Assembly: GCA_022575985.1 (NCBI GenBank)
Contig: JAKSXM010000231.1
Span: 6,884,501 to 6,948,500 of the forward strand
Direction: 5' to 3'
DNA: 64,000 nucleotides
DNA from: Anagrus nilaparvatae
Lineage: Eukaryota; Arthropoda; Insecta; Hymenoptera; Mymaridae
The notes under the pieces are model-generated. The model made no database searches. It was not told the origin of the DNA and saw nothing but the letters and a program-made list of their open reading frames with translations. Positions 47,229 through 58,309 of the stretch are shown here, in pieces. How positions within the stretch are numbered: position 1 is the first letter of the stretch; the number at the start of each line of letters is the position of its first letter. A program made the translations under genes and the position numbers.

Positions 47229-47595
47229 ATGATTTTCGTTATAAAATTATTATTTCTTTGCGTCTGTTTATTATCACATGCATATTCTGCTCCGGTAAAT
47301 GATGCAAAAGAAGAGACAAAAAAAGATCGTAAGTTTAACTTTAGTATAATTTAACGTCATAACTATAATAAATGGGCGAGAAAATCGACAAAAGTTACAG
47401 CAAAATAATTTTGATAAACATTTTTTATAAAGTTATATAAAAATAAAGATATAAAGTAAATCAAGTATTAGCAAAATGAAAACAATGATTCTAATTTTAT
47501 TTTATTTTATTTTATTTTTAATTAGAAGGAAATTTCCCGTTTTTTAAATTACAGAAAAAATGTACAGAAAAAGAATAATTTTTCCATATAAATAA
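47229..47595 (+). CDS. Small secreted peptide precursor, two exons
   Basis: Exon 1 (47229-47328) begins ATG and encodes a classic signal peptide (MIFVIKLLFLCVCLLSHAYS, cleavage probable near SAYS-AP), then an acidic segment (VNDAKEETKKD). It ends at a consensus donor C|GTAAGT. The intron (226 bp) ends in a pyrimidine-rich TTTTTTAAATTACAG. Exon 2 (47555-47595) keeps the frame for a short basic tail (QKMYRKRIIFPYK) and TAA; AATAAA overlaps the stop at 47590-47595. The 46-residue product looks like a secreted or antimicrobial/venom-type peptide, or a neuropeptide-like precursor; no family is recognised. The layout (signal, acidic pro-part, basic end) is what is seen; any function is inference. 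Another acceptor further on is possible. Confidence 0.55.
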
Positions 47596-47659
47596 AATTG
47601 TTTATAATAATTAGATATTATTAACACTAAAGGAAGAGAAAAGATTAACTATTTATAAA

Positions 47660-49604
47660 TTAATATTTTAATACTTTTAGATAAACTAATGAACTTATTA
47701 AATGATATAGTGAAAAACATCCAATCAACTTATTACTTAAATGACTTAGCCTATTGCTAATTAAAAGTTTAGAATATTTATTGTTATTTATTGTAACGCA
47801 TTTAAACATTCTAGTTCTCCTCAACAATTTGCCAGGAATATTTAGTGAAAAGAAATTATTAATAGTATTACAGTCTATATAATTGTTAAATAATTTGTAC
47901 AAAAATAGTAAATCATATCTTTCAAAAACAGAGGTTAAATTAGGAATTACCAATTTTCTAGAAATAGCCGAATAATCATGACTTAAAATATCAAAAGGAA
48001 AGTTAGTATGATATGCTACAAATCTTAAGTACCGATGTACAATTTTGTCAAGCTTATATATCTGTTGTTTATTGAAAACATTCCAGATAACAGAACCATA
48101 TGACAAAATTGGATAAAAATACGAATAGTAAAGTGTTCTAAATGCATCAGAATCATCAAAATATTTAGAATTAAATTTTAGAATATAAAGGTTTTTATTA
48201 GCTTTTGTTTTAATATACTGTAAGTGATTACTAAACGATCATTTATTATCTATTATAATCTCAAATCTTTAATACTAGTATCATTATTAATTTTAGTTCC
48301 AGAAATGGAATAGTATGCTTTTAATTTATTTATTAGAAGGGACGTATTGACAATATCAAACTCCTTTGAAAAATCTGTATAATAATAAATAAACATATAA
48401 TATAAATAATGTATTAACATTATCAATAATATGATTATTGATAAGAGATTTAGATATAGATTATATGTAAATAAATAAGTTAGTAATTGTAGATCTTTTT
48501 GGCAGAAATCCTACATAAATTTTTAGTTAAATATCTACGGACAATACTCTGAAAAATTTTGCAAAAGAATGGCTACTGGCCTATAGTTATGAATATTTGA
48601 TTTATCACCACTCTTGAATTTAGGAGAAATCAATAAAATCTTCCATAAGTTAGGAAAAATACCCATACTTAAAGACAAATTATAAATTTTTAATAGTGGA
48701 TAAACCAAGAATTTATAGCTATTTTTATAAATTTAGGATGAAATTTATCAGATCCAGGACTACTATTAGCATTGAATTCCACAAATGCTGATATCAAATC
48801 CTTTTCAACCAAGTTTATTGAATTTAAAGAATTTTCAATTGATATGTGACTTAAGTCTAAATTAATATAATTTTTGCTTTTGTATACAGAACTAAACTTC
48901 AATGCAAATAGATTAGCAATATCTTGATTACAAGATCCAGTATTCCCATCTAGATGCATATTATTAGGAAAGCAATTAATTTTATTAGAAGTATTATTGA
49001 TATAATTGTAAAAATTTTTTGGTTTAAGTTTGAGAGATAATTCTATTTTTTTCACATTATTTTTAAAATCTTTGGAAAATAAATCTTTACAAAGTTTTCT
49101 ATAATATTTAAATTGATAATAATAACATTTAGACTTGTTATATCTTTTATACAATTTATGAAATGTGATTTTTAATTTAAGATTCTTTCTTAATCTTAGA
49201 GAACCATTTTGGAGTAGAATCACAAATTCTAGAAATAGGAACATATTTATAAACAATATTGTTTATTATATCATTAAATTTATTAACAATTAAATTAATA
49301 TCACTTTCAAAATCAATAACCTGATCCCATTTATGTGAACAGAGTTCTTTGTTAATTGAGTCATAATCTGTAATATTAAAGTTAAATATCGTATAATTTT
49401 CATTTATATATTTATAATTGTTTATGACAATATCAAATTCAAAAGCTTTATGAAAAACACTATTACTATCTAGTAAAGGATCAATAGATTCGGTTACCTG
49501 AATATTATCAATATTAGAGAAAACTAAATCAAGGATATCAAGGATATTGTCATAATTATTTTTAATATTAGAAAATTGCCTTAACCCTCGTAGGTCACTA
49601 TAGG
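47660..49604 (-). pseudogene. LINE ORF2: endonuclease end and reverse transcriptase
   Basis: Frames in order on the minus strand: 49604-49180, which carries ILDLVFSN near 49515, an end-of-endonuclease motif, and then STPKWFSK; 49200-48690 with the pre-RT and finger region (NSSPGSDKFHPKFIK); then a broken stretch with SGDKSNIHNYRPVA near 48600 and DFSKEFDIVN near 48370, the RT motif with the first catalytic Asp. The expected YADD palm segment is absent: DFSKEFDIVN is followed within about 40 codons by a thumb motif, so the core was deleted. The frame 48106-47660 is the C-terminal domain (YGSVIW, KLDKIVHRYLRF). Frameshifts near 49190 and 48690 and several stops make it inactive. Confidence 0.8.
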
Positions 49605-49803
49605 TCAAAATGACCCCAGACTTTTTTTACCTAAGTTAAATAAAAAAGGATATCTTAAAATAAAAAAGGTTTCCAAAATATCAGAATTGATCTAGAAACC
49701 CCAAAGATAATTCTAAAAAAAAAAAAATTAAAAAAAAATTGATGGGCTCAAAAAAACCTCATGTGTCTAAAAAGTGACCTAAACTATGTCTGACGTATAA
49801 GGG
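49585..49803. mobile_element. piggyBac-type MITE, 219 bp
   Basis: Inverted ends CCCTCGTAGGTCA and TGACGTATAAGGG (imperfect) are flanked by TTAA on the left (49581-49584) and ATAA on the right (49804-49807), the signature of piggyBac insertion at TTAA with one later substitution. Interior is A-rich and non-coding, with GGTCAAAATGACC just inside the left end. It lies in the endonuclease frame of the minus LINE; the frame on both sides (NSL then RQFSN) lines up across the TTAA, so it inserted into a once-open frame. Confidence 0.85.
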
Positions 49804-49811
49804 ATAATGAG

Positions 49812-50170
49812 TTAGTATTACAGAAACCATTCAATAATAATACAATTCTATTTATAATATGACTAGAATTTCTACCAATAGCTGTACAATGATGGTTATT
49901 ATTAGCCCATTTATATTTAGTAATATTAAAATCACCTAAATTAATGTCTTGAAATTTAGAGCTAGATATTAATTCTTGAACAGCATTTAAGTATTCTTCA
50001 TAGACTTCATAATCACAATTAAGAGGAAAATATACAGTTCATATGAATAGCACATTTTCTTCAGAAAGTTTAATTTCAACAAAAATATTGTCGTATGAGT
50101 TAGTACGTAATGATAACCTATTGACATTACCAACATTCTGATAATATATTGAGAAATTAGAAGTGCACAT
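49812..50170 (-). pseudogene. LINE ORF2 N-terminus: APE-type endonuclease
   Basis: Frame from the ATG at 50170: NFSIYYQNVGNVNRLS at the start, a typical first motif of LINE endonucleases; TVYFPLNCDYEVYEEYL in the middle; then GDFNITKYKW, the conserved GDFN catalytic motif, near 49925. One in-frame TGA (about 50037-50039) interrupts it. It runs straight into the MITE at 49803 and resumes beyond. The enzyme would nick target DNA to prime reverse transcription. Confidence 0.8.
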
Positions 50171-50251
50171 GTTAATTAGTTTTTTGATATATTAATATCT
50201 TTGGAAGCTATAAATGGTGTCATATTTTTATATTTAATAAATAGATTGGTT

Positions 50252-50834
50252 TCACTTCATGGTAGCATTTCTTTCTTCAAGTTCCTTGCATAAACTTTTA
50301 TAATATCTAGATTGCGCAACAGTCCAGTCTCTTTGTATGTTGATTTCATCTTTACAAAATTCTTTTTTATTTCCAAAAAGCCAATTGACGTATTCAGTAT
50401 TGTTTAGTGAGATTTTTAAAGGACGATTAAAGTTTGCTTAAAACTTGCCTAATCTATCAAATTTCATACTTTCAATTTGAAAAGGAGCAAAACTCAGTAA
50501 ATCTTTCATAAACTTTTTATCTTCTTTATACGAGTTAAAATCTGTAATGTTATAAAATACTATGTTACCTTCTTTTACCAATCTATTGTTCTTTTCAATG
50601 AAAAAGGACTCTTGATTGTATTCTGTTTGAGAATCAACATTTAAATTATCAACTTTTTTTGCTAACGAATTAACTTTTTCCTGTAAGCTCATTAAATCAT
50701 TGTATATGTCAGATTTAAAGTTTTGATAATTGACAAAAAGTTTATCATATTTGATTGAAACAGTAGTTGTACTCTTATAAATCTCAAATTTCAACTTCTC
50801 ATGTAATAGTTTTAAATCTGCATTTTAACAGTAA
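50252..50834 (-). pseudogene. LINE ORF1, C-terminal half
   Basis: From about 50830 the frame reads ADLKLLHEKLKFEIYK, a coiled coil (LMSLQEKVNSLAKKVDNL), then the RRM-like core seen in LINE ORF1 proteins (NIVFYNI, then SFAPFQIESMKFDRLG). A TAA at about 50435-50437 is the only stop; the frame then continues in the same register (FNRPLKISL, WLFGNKKEFC) to 50252. ORF1 proteins bind the element's RNA. The N-terminal half lies at 53885-54231 across the R1-like insertion. Confidence 0.75.
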
Positions 50835-50858
50835 GTTATTCTAACTAACTAAAAGGTC

Positions 50859-53351
50859 AGGCTCAACTTAGCAGTGCTAAATGTAGGTAACACTCCAACT
50901 TTCAGAAGACCTGGCTACAGACATACCATCTCGGATATATCCCTTGCAACAGAAGATTTACCTGCTAGAATTATAGATTGGCAAGTTCTGGAGGACTGCA
51001 AAGCGAGTGACCACCAATATATCTCTTTTGAGGTGCATGACGAATGGCGAAGAACGAAACGAAGCACTGAAATGTTGTGGATGGAACATTAAGCGGCCAA
51101 GCCGCGAAATATTTGTGAACATGCTTAAAAGAGGAGAGACTGCTATTCTGGGAAAAGCAATAAGGCCAGGAAATATTGACGACGCAGAGATAGTATTGAC
51201 TACTCATGACTTTGCTGGAAAAGGCATGTAACAAAGCCATGCCCAAAAAAAGAACCTGTGAAGATAGACCACCAGCCTACTGGTGGAACGCTGCTGGTGG
51301 AACGCTGAAATAGCCCGTCTAAAAAGTGCGAGCTTAACGACAATAAAGGGAGCCTCACGTGCTAGGACCAGTACGGACGCTGCTGAGCTTATAGCAGAGC
51401 ATAAGCAGGCTAAGAAAAGCCTGAGACTGGCTGTTAGGAGAAGGAAGAGAGCATGCGAGATAGCTTTGTGTAATGAGGTGGACAATGACCCATGGGGTCT
51501 TGGTTACAAAATAGTCACCAAGAGAATTGGGGTTCTTTCTGCAAGTGGCATTATGAACGAAGAGGAGGTTGGCGGACTTTTCCCCACCCACTTTGAGAGG
51601 GAGAAAGAGGATGATTTAGAGGAGGATGACGAAGAGGATATCCCCGAATTCACCATGGAGAAGCTTGTAACAGCAGTAGACTCGCTCAAAAATGGAAAGG
51701 CACCTGGGCCTGATGGAATACTCACTGAGATTCTGAAGATAGCCGTACAAGAGTGTCCACAGCTTATTCTGTGTATGTACAATACCTGTGCACGAGCGGG
51801 AGTCTTCAGCAAACTCTGGAAAAGAGCCAGACTAGTCCTAATCAGCAAGGGTAAAGGGGACCCTAGGCTTACAAACTATTGGCGTCCTCTAGGATTACTG
51901 GACACAGCCGGGAAAAATTACGAAAAGATGCTGCAACCACGGATACTGAGGGCTGTAGAAACTGCAGGAGACCTTTCTCCCCGACAATACGGGTTCTGCC
52001 GAGGGAAGTCAACTATCGATGCCATAAGCAGTATGACCCGTGTCATTAAGAATGAACATACAGGCAATCACTATTCTAGAAAAATCACGCTACTAGTGAA
52101 CCTAGATGTAAAGAATGCCTTTAATTCAGCAAGGTGGAGGGATTAAATGGAGGGGCTAAGGAACTTCCAGGTGCCAAAATTTCTGCGAAGAATCGTCAGC
52201 AGTTATCTGAGCGATCGAGAAATAATATTTGATACTGCGCAAGGAACAAGATTGAGGGGAGTAACTGCAGGAGCAGTCCAAGGATCGGTTCTCGGGCCGG
52301 ATCTATGGAACATCATGTATGATCAGGTACATAGGCTCTCAATGCCGGAGGATACTTTTACCGTCGGATATGCTGACAATCTGGTCCTAGTTATCCAGGC
52401 AAAAGATGTACAAACTACCGAGGAGAAACTGAACCAGGTAATGCACGGAGTCAACTACTGGATGAAAGACCACGGTCTAAATCTTGCGCCGGCGAAAAGT
52501 GAGATTGTCCTATTCACCCGTAAACATATTGAGACCATCATCCCAATATGTATTGGGGTGGATAGGATAGAAACGAAGGATTACTTAAAGTACTTGGAAG
52601 TGCGGTTGGGCACGAAGCTGACGTTTAAGGCTCAGATTCTGAGAAGCACGGAGAAGGCTGCCAGGCTCACTGCTGCGTTAAACAAAAAACATGCGGACTT
52701 AAGACTGGAAAGCGCAGGCTTCTTATGTCGGTCACCCACTCAATACTCCTGTATGGTGCAGAAGTATGGGCTGGTTGCATAAAGAAGGTCAGTTATGCGC
52801 CTAAGCTTACGAGCGTCCAGAGGCAAGGAGCTCTGCGAATCTCCTGTGCCTATCGCACAGTGTCCTTGGAGGCAGCTCTAGTTATCGCCGGGGTAATCCC
52901 TACAGATCTGCTGGCTCTTGAGAGACAGTATATCTATCTGAACAGAGAGATGGAAGGCATTGACCGCGCAAAGGCTACTTCGCGCCAGATCAGCCTAAGC
53001 GATTGGCAGAAACGTTGGACTGACTACTCGGAGAGCAAATAGACCAAGAGATTGATACGAGAGATATCATCTTGGATCAATAGAGGGCATGGGGAAATTC
53101 ATTATTTTTTGACCCAATTCCTAAGCGGACATGGACTTTTTTGCTCCTACCTCTTTCGGAGCCAGAAGATGAATAGTGCTAAATGTATATACTGTCCTGG
53201 CAAAGAAGACACGCCGGAACACACATTCTTCAAATGCGATAGGTGGGCTGCTAAAAAGTTTCAATTAGAAGCTAACATCGGTCAAATCACACCTGAGAAT
53301 ATGGTTGACCTGATGCTTCGAAATGAAGAAATATGGTCCGAAATCAGCTAG
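50859..53351 (+). pseudogene. R1-like LINE ORF2: endonuclease end, reverse transcriptase, zinc finger
   Basis: Order: endonuclease C-terminus (50859-51090; SDISLAT and SDHQYI), a broken linker (51090-51280, with a tandem duplication of TGGTGGAACGCTG at about 51280-51305), then RT 51283-52782: KNGKAPGPDGI, YWRPLGLLDTAGK, GFCRGKSTIDAI, LDVKNAFNSA, GAVQGSVLGP and YADN in place of the catalytic YADD. A lone in-frame TAA sits at 52144-52146. A frameshift near 52730 moves to 52725-53042, a TAG (53040-53042) is followed in frame by 53052-53351, and a CX2CX8HX4C finger (CIYCPGKEDTPEHTFFKC) ends the protein. Two stops, one or more frameshifts and a D-to-N change make it inactive. Confidence 0.9.
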
Positions 53352-53878
53352 TATAGGTCCAAGGTATAGGCTAATATTGAGACGTACTGCGGTTATCCAG
53401 ATGACTTCAGATATTGCACTAACATACAACCATTCCTGCACTTACTTTTAATACCGCAATCACTCGAAGATGGTAGGATAATAATTATTTATTTATTTAT
53501 TTATTTATCTATTTATATATTTATTTATTGCCTTCTCTTTTTGACGATAATAGGAAATGACTTATATTTCAGCTAACATATATTTTATTGAAGATGACAG
53601 CACAAAAGACGGAATTTGAATCAGATGGAACGACGGAGTCCTTAACCAGACTGGTGAGCCATTGAACGCAAGTCAAAAGATGGAGTTCACGACTAGAACT
53701 AAATGGCCTTGAACCTGTCCTGAAGTAATGAAAATGGTTCCGGGATAGGCTAGCACAAGGTAGGAAGGGAGTGGAGTTTTAGTGGGTTTAGGCAAACTAA
53801 GTCGATTCCCACATATCTGTCAGTCCGGATGCTGGACAGTATGCGTAACGCATTTTTCCACTTCCTACGCAAAAAAAA
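53352..53878 (+). other. 3' untranslated region of the R1-like LINE
   Basis: Contains an (ATTT)n-type microsatellite at about 53487-53532 (ATTTATTTATTTATTTATT) and then G+C-richer sequence ending CCTACGCAAAAAAAAA. After it the interrupted ORF1 of the minus-strand LINE resumes. Confidence 0.7.
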
Positions 53879-53884
53879 ACTCAC

Positions 53885-54231
53885 CAAAAGGTTCATTTAT
53901 TGTATCGAGCATTGTAGAATTCAAAGTGCTGAGATTAGAGTTATAGAAGTTCGAATCATTAGGTAAATCTTTTTTTCCACAGCATTTAATAAATGTCCCA
54001 TCTAAATTAACACCAGTTCTTTTAACACAACCTGGATGATAATAAGATTCATAGCCAATACATTTGATAGCATCATTTATTGATTTGAAAAAAGAATCCT
54101 TACTTATACAAAGTAAACATTTTTTCTTAATAACGGTGCTATTTTCATTATAATATTATTTGATTGCGACTATCATTTTGAGATTTAAAACTATTATTGT
54201 TATGACTATTGCTTCTTCTATTTCTTGTCAT
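53885..54231 (-). pseudogene. LINE ORF1, N-terminal half with PHD-like finger
   Basis: ATG at 54231 starts MTRNRRSNSHNNN. After a frameshift near 54150 the frame reads CLLCISKDSFFK, then Cys, YHPGC and IKCCGKK, giving the C2...C...HX2C...CC pattern of a PHD-like zinc finger that several LINE ORF1 proteins carry. The frame continues (NEPFG) to the R1-like insertion, where it would join the piece at 50834. Confidence 0.7.
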
Positions 54232-55800
54232 TGTGAAAATATAATTAAAACACACGCGTGTTATAAACTTGAATAATTTTAGATTAACACTATTTATGTA
54301 AAAGATTATGAAAAGAATATATGTATAAAAACTTGAATTTGTTGAAAGAAACAATTTGAAAAATATAAAGATTAAGAATTTATAAAGATTATATTGAATA
54401 AATTTATTAAAAAATAAAAAAACTAAAAATAGAGAGAACGAAAATAATATAGTCAATCTAACGTCGCCCCCTAGCGATTTATCATTTTAATTTAAAAAAA
54501 ATTTATATACGCATATTTTTGTTGCAAAGGCTAGTTTCCAGAGGTTTACAGTTGGAAAAAGTTGACAGATTCGATTTCCTCTGATAAAATAGTACATGGT
54601 GATAATATGATAGATGCAGATTTTTGCGTTGGTGGAGTTTTCTACAATGATAAATGAATTCCTTGTGGTTTATCCATCTCGTAGATCAATCCGCTTATAC
54701 ATCTGATGATGAACATCTGTCTACTCAATCTGCACAGGCGTCAGAAATATACTTGACATTTTTTTTACTACTTCGTGAATTTTTCTAAAACTTTAGGCCC
54801 CTTCACAAATTAAAGAGAGAATAAATTTAATATATTCTGGATGCCAACAAACTAGAGATATTCATAATTTTTAAAACTTTTTTGTATCTATTTGCTCAAG
54901 TAATTCCAATTTTTTGGTTAGAGAACCATGGTGGTGGGTAAAATTTAAAATTTTTCTTTTTTTTCTTTTTAATATTAGAAATGCTTTGATACCACGCAAT
55001 AACTACTTGTGAAAAAGGTATAAAATATAAATTTTGACCTTTAATGCAGTTAGATGCAGGAGTAAGTATATCGAGATATTTTCTTCGTTGCATAACATAT
55101 TATGGTTTTTCATTAAAAGCAAAAACAATGATCTTTGGAGTGCGAAAAATAGATCATTATTTAAGCGTATGATAAAAAATTATTTTAAAAATAAAAACTT
55201 CATTAACTTAGCTCCTATTTTTATTATACTTGACCTTAAGAGCCTTGCCATGACAGTCTACCAAATTAATCTTTAATTGCAACTCATATTTGGCCTACAC
55301 AGTTTGTCTAGGGTGTGTACTGGCTTATTTAATCAGTCAACATTAAATATTAATTTGAAAAATAGTGGAAATTATTATTCTTGAAAATCTATGAAATTTA
55401 ATAAGTTCAAATCCGCTTGAATTAATTTTCGCCAATTATTAAAGACCAATTTAAAAAAAAAAAAAAAATGTTATTCTTAATTATTTGACAACCTCACCCA
55501 GGTTAAAAAACCGCCTTCTGTACTATCTTCCAGTACACATTCCCGTAACCTTCCCAAATACATTTCATTAAAGGTTATTATAGAGTGTTTTGTTTTGGAA
55601 CGTTCCATGGAATGTTTCATGAAACATTCTGTAGAACGTGAAATAAAAGAAAATTTTTTTTTTAATATTCAAATGCTTTATGAATTTAAATATAAAAATG
55701 CATTTTACTTTTAAAAAAAGGAAATAAGATTTTTTTGCAATATATTTCACTGCAAATATTAGTTATAACACAGTTAATATAATTATTTTTCCCCATCCAA
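54232..55800. other. A+T-rich DNA; two weak coding-like scraps
   Basis: 54232-54480 is probably the 5' region of the minus LINE (ending near the G+C-rich CGTCGCCCCCTAGCG). The minus-strand frame 55093-54896 (YLDILTPASNCIKG, then FKFYPPPWFSNQKIG) has protein-like composition but no recognised family. A plus-strand scrap near 54695-54770 (DDEHLSTQSAQASE) is equally unassigned. Confidence 0.35.
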
Positions 55801-57964
55801 TCCCTTTAGCATCATTTTGGACATGTATACCTGAAATCTATTCGAAGTCAAAAAATCAAGTTTGCTATAATTTTTTTTTCTCCAAAATATGGCTTCAGTA
55901 CTTTTTGTAAGGATATATTCCCAAATATTCCCAAAAATAGGTTTCCCAAAATTAGTGCTCTTCTCTTGTTAGCCATAGCTTAAATTTAATTTTAGTAATT
56001 GAAATTAAATTTTGGAATTTTTCTGAAAATTCTATACCATCTTTAATATAAATAATTCGGTTGAAAAATTGTGAGAACCGTATATCGGTAGTTCTTAGCT
56101 ATTTTTACCCAAGTCTGAGATCGATGTCTTGGATTTAAAAAATACCAATTATACTCGAATTATACTGTATTTGGTATGTAAAAATATGGTTAGCGGCCAA
56201 TTTTTAAGACTCTAGGTGGCTTGGTTGCAATTTCGCAGCTGTTTTTCCAATTTTGATTTTTTTTGAATTCTCAGCCACCCGTTTGCTTTTTATTTTCTGG
56301 ACGCCCTAAATATGCCTAAAAAATATTTTCTATATACAGGTATGTAGTAAAAATTCCCGCCCAATCTGAATCTGACCATATTTTTCCGTAAAAACCTCAA
56401 GAAAAGCCGGAAAATTGGAAAAAATAAAGGAAACTATAAAATACAAATTTCTCAAAAAGCGTCACTTTTTTTTTTTTTTTTTATTTTTTTACATGTGTTT
56501 TCCCATACTTTTCATGCTGGTAAACTCTTTTTTTTGGCACATTTGCCTTTTAAGTACTTAAAAATCAATTTTAGGTTCGAAAAAATTATTTTGAAAATTC
56601 TTCATTTTCTGAATTTTCCAATTTTCTCGCTTTTTCTGATAGAAAATGAAAAAACTCTAAAATTTTACCTAACAATGTTTTCAATGTACGATTTCCCGTG
56701 GAATCCAAAAATTAAGTTAGATTTTTCTTTCTTTCTTTTAAGATTCTTTGCAATTTGAGATCAAAAGATTTTTAATTTGAAATTAAAGTAGTTTATTCTA
56801 ATTAAAAATCGCAAAAAAAAAAGTAATACATAATAATTACACCAAATAAAATTTAATCTTTTAATTTTATAAAAATCTGAATACCTTATTTGAAAATAAT
56901 AAATGTTTTTCTCTTGCAGATGTTTACTCCTCAGAGCAAAATAAATGCCTTTATTTTGAAACTTCAATAGTAAGCATCATCTATTTAAAATTAATATTGA
57001 AATTTTTAAGGCCAACTTTTTAGCGTTAAGGAAATCATTAATATAAATGAATAACTGAACCTGAAAAAAAAATTTAACACAAAGTATCCAAGCCTCTAAA
57101 TGTAGAAAGAAATTAATTAAGAATTTGAATTTACTTATCTGAGTATAATTTTCTTTGTTGCTAACTTAACATGCGGTGGTGTAAATTTTGTGACTCGTAC
57201 CTTTACCCAAAAGTGTAGACATTGAACAGGCTAACGCATGCACATTACTGACAGTGGCATATCCTAGAACAAAAAGCATTCAACGAAAGGTATGTAAATA
57301 CCTAAATAATTATTTGGTCTATTTTACAAGCTACAGATGTAGCCAAAAAAATTAATAAAATTAATTAATAAAATGTTAAATGTAAAAAATACACGTTGTA
57401 CGTTTTAATACAAAGGGTTCCTCTAGTTAATTTAAAAAAAAAAAACGAAAAAATATCTAAGATTGGACTTTATAATAGGACCATTTTTGGAAAAAGGACA
57501 AAAATATTTCTGACCCTTACATGAAGAAACATAAGAATCGATGATGAAAAAAATTTATATTGAAAGACGCAATATGATAGAAAAAATTAGCAAATAATGG
57601 GATAGTTTTTTGAAAAAGAGCTAAAATATTCATGGTGTCCGCACCTGAAAACGTAAGTTACGTACAAAAGTGAAAGAACTTTGATTGAATTTCTTACTTC
57701 TGATTATCATAATTTTTTAGCCTGAATGAAATTCCAAAATTGCAATGAAAAAGAATTTTTGCTAACTACATTATTTGGTATTGAATTCTAAATTCTTTGC
57801 TTTTGCGCTGTTTATATACAATATACATTATTAATTTTAATTGTAAAAGATTTAATAGAAAAGAATGAATTTGAGTCTGATTGGTTGGTTCTTTTTTCAT
57901 CAAGTTTTTGACACTTTTTTAAATTTAAAACACTTTATTTTTTCATTCTTTATTTTTTTATTAT
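55801..57964. other. A+T-rich DNA with a possible foldback half-arm
   Basis: 56340-56390 (GTAAAAATTCCCGCCCAATCTGAATCTGACC) resembles a segment of the 28848-30930 arm near 29110-29145, so a diverged single arm may lie at about 56100-56480, ending in a T run. No gene was recognised in the rest. Confidence 0.35.
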
Positions 57965-58278
57965 TACAGGTGTATAATAAAAAAAATATTCACTTGTATA
58001 AAGCCATACTCCAAGAGAGACAAGTGTCTATACCTGGGCCTTTAGTCAATTACAATTATTATATAAACAAAGGTGAAAATTCAGGAGTAGTCTAAAAAAT
58101 TATAAACCGTGTGATCATAAGTATACAGATCAAACTTCTAGGAAATTGGGTATCAGGATTGGAAAACGCAAAGAATATGTTGACCCAAAATAATTGTAGT
58201 CGCAACAACTTAAATACACACAGCAAATTTAAACATGAAATTGATTTTCAGAAAGTCATCCTGCCTAGACTAAATTAA
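57965..58278 (+). pseudogene. GIY-YIG nuclease fragment, retroelement-type
   Basis: Three short frames joined by frameshifts: one ending INKGENSGVV (stop at 58093), one from 58110 reading CDHKYTDQTSRKLGIRIGKR, and one reading NNLNTHSKFKHEIDFQKVIL to 58278. The order SGVVYKI-C-C..YIGQTSR.L..R..EH, then a HEIDF..VKIL ending, is that of GIY-YIG endonucleases at the C-terminus of Penelope-like elements and some other retroelements. Here the GIY/YIG residues are degraded (VV-stop, YTD) and no reverse transcriptase is nearby. The exact element type is unknown. Confidence 0.6.
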
Positions 58279-58309
58279 TACCGGTAAATTTTTTAAGTAT
58301 ATACATTTT

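Larger units (their letters stand above)
50850..53878 (+). mobile_element. R1-like LINE, 5'-truncated, inserted in another LINE
   Basis: Plus-strand LINE from the end of its endonuclease to an (A)9 tract at 53870-53878. The base composition is near 45-50% G+C by eye, clearly unlike the surrounding DNA, so it has not yet drifted to the host average: a younger arrival than its host LINE, or a transfer. It lies inside ORF1 of the minus-strand LINE. The reverse transcriptase resembles the R1 clade, but this copy is not in rDNA. A TTTA/ATTT microsatellite lies in its 3' region. Confidence 0.85.
47650..54231 (-). mobile_element. Degenerate LINE (non-LTR retrotransposon), interrupted twice
   Basis: On the minus strand from 54231: ORF1 with a PHD-like finger and a coiled coil, then an endonuclease, then a reverse transcriptase ending near 47660. 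It is split by the R1-like LINE at 50850-53878 and by a piggyBac-type MITE at 49585-49803. It carries stops, frameshifts and a deletion of the RT core. ORF1 with a PHD-like finger and an APE-type endonuclease suggests the CR1/Jockey group; the clade is not certain. The 5' and 3' limits are approximate. Confidence 0.85.

Noticed and set aside
50971..51848. Minus-strand frames of 78-114 residues
   Set aside because: Shadows opposite the R1-like reverse transcriptase.
54148..54456. Hydrophobic 102-residue protein
   Set aside because: The hydrophobic part lies upstream of the LINE ORF1 ATG at 54231 and comes from T-rich leader sequence; only the last third is ORF1.
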